DNA of 64,000 nt from Actinomycetota bacterium (lineage in GTDB: Bacteria; Actinomycetota; Acidimicrobiia; Acidimicrobiales; Iamiaceae), in the NCBI GenBank assembly GCA_019639075.1, contig JAHBSO010000009.1, positions 60,515 to 124,514 on the forward strand, written 5' to 3'. Positions within the stretch are counted from its first letter, which is position 1, and each line of letters opens with the position of its first letter. The position numbers and the translations under genes were made by a program. A model generated the notes under the pieces. That model did not search any database, was not told the DNA's origin, and saw nothing but the letters and a program-made list of their open reading frames with translations. Of this stretch, positions 52,221-59,874 are shown piece after piece.

Positions 52221-53417
52221 GTGCCCACGTCGCCGGCCGACCGGCCCACCCCAGAAGCGCTCCGCCAGCTGCTCCGCGGCGTGATCGATCCCGAGCTGGG
52301 GAGCGACATCGTCGAGCTCGGCATGGTCCGCGGCGCCGAGATCGACGACGACGGCGCCGTCACGGTCACCATCGCCCTCACCACGTCCGGCTGCCCGCTG
52401 CGGGCCCAGATCCAGCGCGACGTCCGCACCCGGGTCGGTTCGGCCCCGGGGGTCACCTCCGTGGCGCTCGAGTGGGACGAGATGACCCAGGCCGAGAAGT
52501 CGTCGGCCATGGCCAAGGCCCGGTTCAACGTGTCCCAGCGCGAGGAGGAGACCTCCATCGGGCCGACCACGCAGGTCGTCCTCGTGGCCTCGGGCAAGGG
52601 CGGCGTCGGCAAGTCGTCGGTCACCGCCAACCTCGCCGCCGCCCTCGCCGATCGCGGGCTCAAGGTCGGGGTCCTCGACGCCGACGTCTGGGGCTTCTCG
52701 ATCCCCCGCATGCTCGGCGTCAGCGGGCGGCTCTCGGGCGTGACCGAGGGCGAGCGGAAGCGGATCGTGCCGCTCGAACGCCAGGTCGGCGACGGCCTGC
52801 TGCGCATCGTCTCCATGGGGTTCCTGGTGGAGGACGAGGAGAGCGCCCTCATGTGGCGCGGCCTCATGCTCAACCGCGGCGTGCAGCACTTCCTCCAGGA
52901 CGTCGTCTGGGGCGACGACCTCGACTACCTGCTCGTGGACATGCCTCCCGGCACCGGCGACGTCCAGATGGGCGTGGCGAAGATGGTGCCCCGGGCCCAG
53001 GTCGTCGTGGTGACCACACCGGCCGTCGCGGCCCAGAAGGTGGCGATCCGAGCCGTGTCCATGGCCCGCAAGTCCTACCTTCGCGTCGCGGGGGTGATCG
53101 AGAACATGACCGCGTTCCACTGCGAGCACGGCGGTACGTACGCGCTGTTCGGATCGGGCGGGGGCGAGACCCTCGCCCACGACGCCGGCATCCCGCTCCT
53201 CGGGCAGGTCCCGATCGAGGCCGCGGTCTCCGCCGGCGGGGACGCCGGTGAGCCCGTGGTGCTGGGCGACGGTCCCGCGGCCGACGCCTTCCGGGCGATC
53301 GCCGAGCGGACCGTCACCGAGGCCGTGCCCCCACCGATGATGGCCGGCTGCTCGGCCCGGATGCTCGACGCAGCGATGGCGGCGTTCGACGACCTCGACG
53401 CGGCCGCCGACGCCTGA
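52221..53417 (+). CDS. mrp: Mrp/ApbC iron-sulfur cluster carrier ATPase
   Basis: A 398-residue protein: N-terminal MIP18/DUF59 domain (LLRGVIDPELGSDIVELGMV, SGCPLRAQIQRDV), then a ParA/MinD-like ATPase with SGKGGVGKSS (about 121-130), DADVWGFSIPRML and VDMPPGTGDV. In many relatives a C-x-x-C pair binds the bridging cluster; here the matching place reads CEHG, with only one Cys, as in several actinobacterial homologues. It transfers Fe-S clusters. GTG start. Confidence 0.9.
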   Translation: MPTSPADRPTPEALRQLLRGVIDPELGSDIVELGMVRGAEIDDDGAVTVTIALTTSGCPLRAQIQRDVRTRVGSAPGVTSVALEWDEMTQAEKSSAMAKARFNVSQREEETSIGPTTQVVLVASGKGGVGKSSVTANLAAALADRGLKVGVLDADVWGFSIPRMLGVSGRLSGVTEGERKRIVPLERQVGDGLLRIVSMGFLVEDEESALMWRGLMLNRGVQHFLQDVVWGDDLDYLLVDMPPGTGDVQMGVAKMVPRAQVVVVTTPAVAAQKVAIRAVSMARKSYLRVAGVIENMTAFHCEHGGTYALFGSGGGETLAHDAGIPLLGQVPIEAAVSAGGDAGEPVVLGDGPAADAFRAIAERTVTEAVPPPMMAGCSARMLDAAMAAFDDLDAAADA

Positions 53418-53459
53418 CCACCCGAGCGGACCGGCGGTCGAGCGGTCGAGCGGTCGGAC

Positions 53460-53903
53460 TCAGCGCATGCGCAGGCCGCGCAGCGCGGCCGGCAGCTCGC
53501 CGACCACCGGCCGCAGCACGGGCTCCCGCTTCGAGGCGGCGCCCCCTTCGGGAACCTCGCACACCTCGGGGGCACGCGCCGGGTCGATGCCCCGGCCGCG
53601 GAGGATCAACCGGCAGCCGAGCTCGGTCTCGACCGAGAGCGACTCGGCCAGCTCGTCGACCACGTCGAGGGTCACGCCGTCGTCGCCCGGGTACTGCGAC
53701 CGCAGGTACTCGGGGGCGTACACGGTCACGCCCGACACCTCGCCGACCGGCTCCTGATCGGGGCCCGGCCAGAAGTCCTCGTAGAGGAACGGTGCGGTCG
53801 ACTCGCAGCACCCGGTGCCGATCGTGACCGTGAGCACCCCGGCCCGTCGCCGGGTCATCTCGCCGACCACATCGGCTGCTCGATCCGTCGCGGTCACGCG
53901 CAT
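53460..53903 (-). CDS. DUF779 family protein
   Basis: A 147-residue protein of the DUF779 family, which commonly accompanies aldehyde dehydrogenase genes. Seen are the vicinal Cys-Cys in GTGCCESTAPFLYEDF, then VYAPEYLRSQYPG and the LDVVDELAESLSVETELG stretch. The extra C-terminal segment of about 30 residues is basic. ATG start at 53903. It is separated from the aldehyde dehydrogenase at 54379 by one small + strand gene. A copper- or redox-related role has been suggested for the family. No direct evidence here. Confidence 0.78.
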   Translation of the reverse strand: MRVTATDRAADVVGEMTRRRAGVLTVTIGTGCCESTAPFLYEDFWPGPDQEPVGEVSGVTVYAPEYLRSQYPGDDGVTLDVVDELAESLSVETELGCRLILRGRGIDPARAPEVCEVPEGGAASKREPVLRPVVGELPAALRGLRMR

Positions 53904-54021
53904 GCGCCCAACGGTAGCGTCGGTGGCGCCGAAGGGGACCGGGCGGAACCGCTCGGCGATGCCCGGCCCTCCGCCCGTTCCACTACCTTCGACCAACCCG
54001 CTCGTTCGAGGAGAGGCCCCG

Positions 54022-54327
54022 ATGAGGTTCCGTCCACTGGCCGCCCTGGTGCTCGCCATCGCCCTTCCGCTGGCCGTCGTGGCGTGCAGCGAGGACAGCA
54101 CCGGCAAGCACTCCGAGTCCGAGATCGCCGACGAGCTCGTGAAGGTCGGGTGGCCCGAGGACCAGGCCGAGTGCCTCGCGCCGACGGTCAAGGAGCTCGA
54201 CTTCACCGAGTCCGAGACCCGGGACGAGGAGACGCTCGCGAAGACCGCGAAGGGCAAGAAGCTCACCGAGGCCATCGCCGAATGCTCCGGTACGACCGGG
54301 CCGGCGATGCTCGACGAGGGCTCCTGA
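54022..54327 (+). CDS. Small secreted lipoprotein
   Basis: A 101-residue lipoprotein: MRFRPLAALVLAIALPLAVV with a lipobox VVACS (Cys at about 22), then an acidic/Lys-rich helical domain with two more cysteines (ECLA and ECSG). Function unknown. GAGGAGAGG is 6 nt before the ATG. It lies opposite in strand between DUF779 and aldehyde dehydrogenase genes. The Cys-rich outer helical domain recalls that of the 21985-22779 membrane protein, though similarity is slight. Confidence 0.78.
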   Translation: MRFRPLAALVLAIALPLAVVACSEDSTGKHSESEIADELVKVGWPEDQAECLAPTVKELDFTESETRDEETLAKTAKGKKLTEAIAECSGTTGPAMLDEGS

Positions 54328-54340
54328 ACCGAACGCGTCG

Positions 54341-54371
54341 TGCACGGCCGGGGTCGGACCCCGACCGTGCA
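54341..54371. repeat. GGGGTCnGACCCC palindrome (copy 4)
   Basis: TGCACGGCCGGGGTC-G-GACCCCGACCGTGCA: 15-bp arms with a single mismatch. It is 14 nt after the lipoprotein stop and 8 nt before the aldehyde dehydrogenase stop, so it lies between convergent genes and may terminate both. Confidence 0.75.
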
Positions 54372-54378
54372 CGGTCCG

Positions 54379-55890
54379 TCAGATGTTGCCGCTGAGCGCC
54401 GAGAGGTGGATGTAGTTGTCCCGGCTGCCGCCCGGGTTGGCGTGCACGTGCTTGATCTGCTGGTACGCCCGCAGGCCCTCGATGCCGAGCTCGCGGCCGA
54501 TCCCGGACTGCTTGTAGCCACCGAAGGGACGCTCCGGTGAGATCAGGTGGTAGTCGTTGATCCACACCGTCCCGGTGCGCATCCGGGCGGCGATCGCCCG
54601 GGCCCGGTCGAGGTTGGCCGACTGCACGCCGCCGGCCAGGCCGTAGATCGAGTCGTTGGCGATGGCCACGGCCTCGTCATCGTCCTTGAACGGGATGACG
54701 CTGAGCACCGGGCCGAAGATCTCCTCCTGGGCGATCTTCGCCGAGTTGGGGACGCCGGCGAAGATCGTCGGCCGGTAGAAGGCCTTCGGGTCGAGGCCGT
54801 CGGCCAGGCCGTCGGGGGCGGACCCGCCGCAGATCGGCTCGCCGACCTCCTCGCGCCCGAGGGCGACGTAGCGCTCGACCGTCTCGACCTGGCTCCGGCT
54901 CACCAGCGGTCCGAGGTCGGTCTCGAAGTCCATCTGGTTGCCGATGACGATCTTGCCGGCCTTGTCGACGAGCAGGGCGAGGAAGTCGTCGTAGATCGAC
55001 TCGTGCACGAGGGCACGGGTGCCGGACTCGCACACCTGGCCGTTGTGGAAGAACGTGCCCCACAGGGTGACCGCGGCGGCGATGTCGAGGTCGGCGTCGT
55101 CGAGGACGATGTTGGCCGACTTGCCGCCGAGCTCGAGCGTCACCGGCTTCACGGTGCCCGAGGCGAGCTGCATGATGCGCCGCCCGACCTCGGTCGATCC
55201 GGTGAACGCCGTCTTGTCGACGAGCGGGTTCACTGCCAGCTCCTCACCGGCGGTGCCGCCGGGGCCGGCGACGATGTTCGCGACGCCCGGCGGGAGGTCG
55301 ACCTCCTGGAAGACCTCGCCCAGCATCAGGGCCGTGATCGACGTGAACGAGGCCGGCTTGAGCACCGCGCAGTTGCCGGCGGCCAGCGACGGCCCGAGCT
55401 TCCAGGCCGCCATGATGAACGGGAAGTTCCACGGGATGATCCCGGTGGTCACGCCGTGGGGCTCGTAGCGGACCCAGTTCTGCGACGGCGGGAACGGCGT
55501 GCCGGGGAGCTCGACCTCGGCCTCCTTCTCGTCGGCGAGCTTGGCGAACCACCGGAACGCCCCGACCGCGCCGGGCACGTCGGCGAACATCGCCTTCTTG
55601 ATGGTGCCGCCGCCGTCGCGGGCCTCCATCTGCGCGAAGGCCTCGGACTTCGCCTCGATCGCATCTGCGATCTCGTTCAGCTTGGCGGCCCGCTCCTTCC
55701 CCGACATCTGCGGCCACGGCCCCTCGTCGAACGCCTTCCGGGCGGCCTCGATGGCCCGGACCGAGTCCTCGCGGCCGGCCTTGGCGATCTCGCCGATCGG
55801 GTCGCCCGTGGCCGGGTCGGTGGTGGTGAAGGTCTCGCCCGACTGGGCGTCGACGTACTCGCCGTCGATGAAGAGCTGGTAGTCGGCCAT
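54379..55890 (-). CDS. Aldehyde dehydrogenase family protein
   Basis: A 503-residue NAD(P)+-dependent aldehyde dehydrogenase. The catalytic Cys is in FFHNGQVCESGTR, the general-base Glu in TLELGGKSA, the cofactor loop FTGSTEVGRR and the oxyanion Asn in IPWNFPF. The set resembles betaine-aldehyde/phenylacetaldehyde/acetaldehyde dehydrogenases. The neighbour DUF779 points to short-chain aldehydes, as with acetaldehyde dehydrogenases. ATG at 55890 with AAGGGGAC about 10 nt upstream. Confidence 0.9.
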   Translation of the reverse strand: MADYQLFIDGEYVDAQSGETFTTTDPATGDPIGEIAKAGREDSVRAIEAARKAFDEGPWPQMSGKERAAKLNEIADAIEAKSEAFAQMEARDGGGTIKKAMFADVPGAVGAFRWFAKLADEKEAEVELPGTPFPPSQNWVRYEPHGVTTGIIPWNFPFIMAAWKLGPSLAAGNCAVLKPASFTSITALMLGEVFQEVDLPPGVANIVAGPGGTAGEELAVNPLVDKTAFTGSTEVGRRIMQLASGTVKPVTLELGGKSANIVLDDADLDIAAAVTLWGTFFHNGQVCESGTRALVHESIYDDFLALLVDKAGKIVIGNQMDFETDLGPLVSRSQVETVERYVALGREEVGEPICGGSAPDGLADGLDPKAFYRPTIFAGVPNSAKIAQEEIFGPVLSVIPFKDDDEAVAIANDSIYGLAGGVQSANLDRARAIAARMRTGTVWINDYHLISPERPFGGYKQSGIGRELGIEGLRAYQQIKHVHANPGGSRDNYIHLSALSGNI

Positions 55891-55930
55891 GGCTCGCTGT
55901 CCCCTTGGAGTGGCTGGGCGCCGGGCCCCA

Positions 55931-55946
55931 TTGACCCAGCGGTCAA
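55931..55946. promoter_or_regulatory. Inverted repeat upstream of aldehyde dehydrogenase gene
   Basis: TTGACC-CAGC-GGTCAA, 6-bp arms with a 4-nt spacer, 41 nt upstream of the aldehyde dehydrogenase ATG. The left part is also a -35-like TTGACC on each strand. It could be a TetR- or LysR-type operator or simply a promoter element. Confidence 0.4.
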
Positions 55947-55988
55947 GACGCTACCCCGGGCCGTGGAGCGGTGCTTCCGGCGCCCGGT

Positions 55989-56918
55989 TCAGAGACAGCC
56001 CTCGACCCAATCGACGGGACCGACGAACCCGGTCCTGACCGAGATCACCTTCTCACCGTCCGTGTCGAACACGATGGCGACGTCCGACCTCGACGGGTCC
56101 AGCACCCGCAGGTAGTGCCAGGTCCCGTCCTCGGGTCCGTAGGCATGGGGCAGCACCTCCACCCGACCCGGATATGCAGCCGACACCTCGGCCTCGGTGC
56201 TCCCGATGCCGAGCCCGCTGTCGGTGCGCATCCCGCTCCCCTCGTAGATCGTGACGGCCACGATCCGGTCGCCCAACGTCATCAGCTCGAGTCTGGGCTG
56301 ACCGCCCACGTCGCCGACCACGCCACACGCATCGTCGGGAAGGTCGGCGACATCGGCCGGTGCCACCGGGCCCATCCTCGGCCCGTCCACGACGTCGGTG
56401 ACCAACTGGTACCCGATCCGCAGCGACGCCGATTCGAGGTCCGCGCCGACCTCGAGCGGGCCGACCCGCCCGAACCCCAGGAGCGACGCATCGGTGATCG
56501 GTTCGACCGCCGGCTGTTGGACCGTCGTCGCCACGTTCGTCGTCGTGGTCGCGGGGATCACGGTCGACGACGTCGCGATGACCGAGGTGGTCGATGTCGT
56601 CGTGGTGGTCGGGGAGGTGGATGACGAGGGCTCGGGGCCGGGACCGGTCGTGATCGTGCGCGACGGTTCGTCCCGAGCGGCCACCACGGCCACGGCGGTG
56701 CCCCCGACCAGGAGGAGGGTCGCTGCGACCGCGCCCGCGACGACCCGGTGACGTCGACGGCGGTCGTGCTCGTCGGAGGCCACCCGGCGGGCGAGGTCGG
56801 CCGTCCTCGGTACGGCGGAGATCGACGAGGCCCGGTGCCCGAGTTGCTCGCGGATCGCAGCGCCGTCGTCGGATCCCTCCCGCCGACCGCCGGTCGAGGG
56901 CCGTGCGTCGTCGCTCAT
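55989..56918 (-). CDS. Membrane protein, probable anti-sigma partner of the ECF factor
   Basis: A 309-residue protein: a cytoplasmic N-terminal part of about 58 residues (helical, ISAVPRTADLARRVASDEHDRRRR), one transmembrane helix at about 60-82, a Thr/Ser-rich stalk, and an outer beta-rich domain with two Cys (ACGVVGDVG and EGCL). It overlaps the sigma gene by 4 nt, so the two are made together. No HxxxCxxC zinc motif is visible, so the anti-sigma role is inferred from position and topology. Confidence 0.75.
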   Translation of the reverse strand: MSDDARPSTGGRREGSDDGAAIREQLGHRASSISAVPRTADLARRVASDEHDRRRRHRVVAGAVAATLLLVGGTAVAVVAARDEPSRTITTGPGPEPSSSTSPTTTTTSTTSVIATSSTVIPATTTTNVATTVQQPAVEPITDASLLGFGRVGPLEVGADLESASLRIGYQLVTDVVDGPRMGPVAPADVADLPDDACGVVGDVGGQPRLELMTLGDRIVAVTIYEGSGMRTDSGLGIGSTEAEVSAAYPGRVEVLPHAYGPEDGTWHYLRVLDPSRSDVAIVFDTDGEKVISVRTGFVGPVDWVEGCL

Positions 56919-57397
56919 GGCTGGATCTCCCTTCGCAGTGCCGCGAGCCCGCGGTGGACGAGCGATCGCACCGTGCTCGGCCGGCAACCGAGCGCGCTCG
57001 CGATCTCGGTCTCCGGCAGGTCCTCGTAGAACCGGAGCACGATCGCCGCCCGCTGTCGATCGGGCAGTCGGTCCAGCGCGTCACCGAGCTCGTCGGCGAC
57101 GAAGGGGGTCGTCTCCACGACCGAGAGGTGGCGTCGCTGGTGGTCGCGCTCGCGGAACCTCTTCCGGCCCCACGACCGGCAGGTGTTGACCACCGCGGTC
57201 CGCAGGTAGGCGTTCGGGTGCTCGATCCCCTTCGCCCAGTGCCGGTGCACCTTCACGAACGCGTCCTGCACCAGTTCCTCGGCGACCGCTCGCTCGCCGA
57301 TCAGGAGGAAGGCCAGCCGCACCATCGGTTCGTAGCGCTCCTCGTACAGCTCGACGAACGACGCGTCGAGACCCGTGTGATCCCGAGGATCCGCCAT
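56915..57397 (-). CDS. ECF-type sigma factor (SigE/Sigma-70 family group)
   Basis: A 160-residue sigma factor of the actinobacterial SigE-like 'SigE family' class. Region 2 has FVELYEERYEPMVRLAFLLIG, AEELVQDAFVKVHRHW and NAYLRTAVVNTCRSWGRK. Region 4 has LDRLPDRQRAAIVLRFYEDLPETEIASALG and VRSLVHRGLAAL. ATG at 57397; an ATG at 57490 gives an extra 31 residues, but its AGGAG is only 2 nt away. Co-translated with the downstream membrane protein. Confidence 0.87.
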   Translation of the reverse strand: MADPRDHTGLDASFVELYEERYEPMVRLAFLLIGERAVAEELVQDAFVKVHRHWAKGIEHPNAYLRTAVVNTCRSWGRKRFRERDHQRRHLSVVETTPFVADELGDALDRLPDRQRAAIVLRFYEDLPETEIASALGCRPSTVRSLVHRGLAALRREIQP

Positions 57398-57545
57398 GCC
57401 CCGAGGATCGCGGACCGTCCGCGCCAGCGGGGCGATCCCCTGCGGGGTCACGTCGAGAGCGCCGTTCCCCCGATGCTCATCGATCGCCATGACTCCTGAG
57501 ACGCCCGCCGGGGAGGACGCGTTGCAGACCGTTCGATCCGAACGG

Positions 57546-58412
57546 TCAGACCAGGGCCCAGTCGGCGTCGGGATCGTCGGGGTCGGGCGACGCGGCCCGG
57601 CCGTCGTGGTGGAGCTTGCGCAGATGGGCCCACACGCTGCGACGGGCCATGGGGTGCAGGAACTCCGGTACGTCGACGTAGATCGCCTCGACGAGACCCT
57701 GCGTACCGATCGGGGCGTCGGCCTCGTCCAGCCCGTCGACGACCTGCTGCTCGCGAGCGAGGCGGTGGGTGAGGTACTCGTCGAGCTTGGCCGCCGGATC
57801 GGCGATGACGTGGCCGTGCGCGGGAGCGATCGAGCGCAGCGACGGCGTCCACGCCTGCAGCCGCTCGATCGACGCCAGGTAGTGGGCCATGTCGCCGTCG
57901 GGCGGGTTGATGACGACCGTCGAGCCGTCCATGACGTGATCGCCGGCGAAGAGCATGCGGTCGCGCTCGAGCAGGAAGCAGAGGTGGTTGGACGCGTGAC
58001 CCGGGGTGTGGATCGCCCGCAGCGTGAACTCGGTGCCCTCGACGGTGTCGCCGTCGACGAGGTGGCGGTCGCACACGAGGTCGTCGACGTCGGCGAAGGC
58101 CAGCACCTCGGCGCCGGTGCGCTCCTTGAGGCCGGCGGCGCCGGGCGAGTGGTCGGCGTGGGTGTGGGTGCAGAGGATCCACCGGATCCGATCGCCGCCC
58201 GCCGCCGCGATCGCGTCGAGGTGGGCATCGTCGGCCGGCCCGGGGTCGATGACCGCCACCTCGTCGATCCCGACCAGGTACGTGTTGGTGCCGGGGCCGG
58301 TCATCGCGCCGGGGTTGTCGCACAGCACGCGGCGCACGAGCTTGCCGATGCTCACCGGCACGTCGGGGATCAGCTCGGGCCGGTCGTCGACCGGAGGCGC
58401 GCCGTCGCTCAT
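57546..58412 (-). CDS. Metallo-beta-lactamase-fold hydrolase (LACTB2-like)
   Basis: A 288-residue enzyme with the zinc motif THTHADHSPG (residues about 82-91), HASNHLCF, GDHVMDGS (metal-bridging Asp) and a C-terminal winged helix (EFLHPMARRSVWAHLRKLHHDG). The layout equals LACTB2/human endoribonuclease-like and many 'MBL fold metallo-hydrolases'. Substrates may be RNA or thioesters. Its ATG overlaps the Nudix gene stop (ATGA), so it is translated last in a three-gene unit. Confidence 0.83.
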   Translation of the reverse strand: MSDGAPPVDDRPELIPDVPVSIGKLVRRVLCDNPGAMTGPGTNTYLVGIDEVAVIDPGPADDAHLDAIAAAGGDRIRWILCTHTHADHSPGAAGLKERTGAEVLAFADVDDLVCDRHLVDGDTVEGTEFTLRAIHTPGHASNHLCFLLERDRMLFAGDHVMDGSTVVINPPDGDMAHYLASIERLQAWTPSLRSIAPAHGHVIADPAAKLDEYLTHRLAREQQVVDGLDEADAPIGTQGLVEAIYVDVPEFLHPMARRSVWAHLRKLHHDGRAASPDPDDPDADWALV

Positions 58413-59323
58413 CGGGTGGGCACGCTGCCGAAGCCGGTCGTGCGGTCGCTGTCCGCGTGCTGCCAGGCCCGCGTGTCGGTCCCCGGCTCGATGGGTCCGC
58501 CGTCGAAGCCCGGGTCGCCCGGCAGGAGCAGGTAGACCAGCTCGTCGACCAGGCGGATCCGGGGAACGATGCGGGGCACCTCGGTGATGGCCGCGGCCGC
58601 GTCGAGGAGGTCGGCCACCGTGTCGAAGGGCTCGACCGCGCGGAGGCTGGCGATGGTGGGCGGCAGCAGGTTCAGCTCACCGGCGAGGGCCCGGGCGATG
58701 CCGTCGGCCGGCCGGACCCACTCGTGGTCGATCGTCTCGTGGTCGTCGTGCACCGGGGTCTGCCCCGCCGGCGCGGCGGCGACGAAGAAGTGGGTGTCGT
58801 AGCGGCGGGGGGAGCCCTCGGGCGTGACCCAGTTGCCGAAGTGGTGCATGCCGTCGACGGCGAGGCGGAGGTGCTCGGCCTCGCACACCTCGACCAGCCG
58901 CCGGTCGCCGCGGTCGACCGCGGTGCGGTGCTCGCCCCAACGGTCGTCGGCCGCACCGTCTCCGTCGCCGTCGAGCTCGACGATCGCGCCCGACGGGTCG
59001 TAGGCCAGCAGCACGCCGGCCTCCTCGAAGCACTCGCGGATGGCGGCGACCCAGAACGCGAGGCCACCGGCGTCGACCCCGATCGCGGCCGACGCGTCGG
59101 CGTCGGTCCGGCCCTCGCACAGCGGTTCGAGGTCGTCACCGCGATCCTCCGCGTCGACCCCGCCGCCCGGGAACACGTAGGCACCACCGACGAAGTCGGA
59201 GTTCATGTTCCGCTTGAGCATGAACACCTCGAGGCCCTCGACCCCGTCGCGCGCCAGGACGACGGTCGCGGCATCCCGCAACGGCACGTCCGCGCTCTCG
59301 TCGACCCGGAAGGTGAGGGTCAC
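58409..59323 (-). CDS. Nudix hydrolase (NUDT19/RP2-like)
   Basis: A 304-residue Nudix protein. The Nudix box ends IRECFEEAGVLL (RExxEExG core) and is preceded by GAYVFPGGGVD, with the long insertion between the GG part and the RE part that marks NUDT19-type acyl-CoA pyrophosphatases. The start is a GTG at 59323 overlapping the fxsA stop (GTGA). It may hydrolyse CoA or acyl-CoA, a guess from the family. Confidence 0.82.
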   Translation of the reverse strand: MTLTFRVDESADVPLRDAATVVLARDGVEGLEVFMLKRNMNSDFVGGAYVFPGGGVDAEDRGDDLEPLCEGRTDADASAAIGVDAGGLAFWVAAIRECFEEAGVLLAYDPSGAIVELDGDGDGAADDRWGEHRTAVDRGDRRLVEVCEAEHLRLAVDGMHHFGNWVTPEGSPRRYDTHFFVAAAPAGQTPVHDDHETIDHEWVRPADGIARALAGELNLLPPTIASLRAVEPFDTVADLLDAAAAITEVPRIVPRIRLVDELVYLLLPGDPGFDGGPIEPGTDTRAWQHADSDRTTGFGSVPTR

Positions 59324-59823
59324 GGATCGAGCTCCGGCCGGTCGTCGTCGGCCCGGATCGAGTCGTGCCCGGTGACGTCGTAGACCCCGGCACCGGACCC
59401 GCCCACCCGGAACGTGCCCACGAACCGGCCACCCGTCGCGGTCCGCCCGGCGAAGACCCCGGCCCGACCCTCGCGGAACCGCTTCATGAGCGGCGCCCGC
59501 ACGATCGCACGGGTGGGCGGCGCGAGGAGGAACAGGCCGATGACGTCGCCCACGAAGCCGGGGGCCAGCATCAGCGCGCCGGCGACGAGGATCAGCAGCC
59601 CGTCGACCAGCTCCTTGTCGGGCGATCGGCCGGCCTGGACCGAGGTCTGGATGCGGCGCAGGACCGACAGCCCCTGCTGCTTCAGGAGCCAGCCGCCCAC
59701 GAGGCCCATGAGCAGGAGGAGCCCGAGCGTGTTCCAACCGCCGATCGACTGCGCGACCTGGATGATCACGTACAGCTCGACGAGCGGCGCCACGATCAGC
59801 AGCAGGACGGCCACGAAGAACAT
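59320..59823 (-). CDS. fxsA: FxsA family membrane protein
   Basis: A 167-residue membrane protein with three helices: PLVELYVIIQVAQSIGGWNT, LGLLLLMGLVGGWLLK and GLLILVAGALMLAPGFVGDVIGL, the pattern of E. coli FxsA, named for suppression of F exclusion of phage T7. The function in actinobacteria is unknown. First gene of the unit with Nudix and MBL genes. ATG start. Confidence 0.85.
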   Translation of the reverse strand: MFFVAVLLLIVAPLVELYVIIQVAQSIGGWNTLGLLLLMGLVGGWLLKQQGLSVLRRIQTSVQAGRSPDKELVDGLLILVAGALMLAPGFVGDVIGLFLLAPPTRAIVRAPLMKRFREGRAGVFAGRTATGGRFVGTFRVGGSGAGVYDVTGHDSIRADDDRPELDP

Positions 59824-59874
59824 CGGCTCAGGGTACCGGCGTCGCCGGCGGGCCGGACCGGCCGGGAGGTTTCG

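Noticed and set aside
57397..57490. Longer start for the second ECF sigma factor (ATG 57490)
   Set aside because: Its AGGAG is only 2 nt from the ATG and the extra 31 residues lie outside the usual sigma-2 domain.
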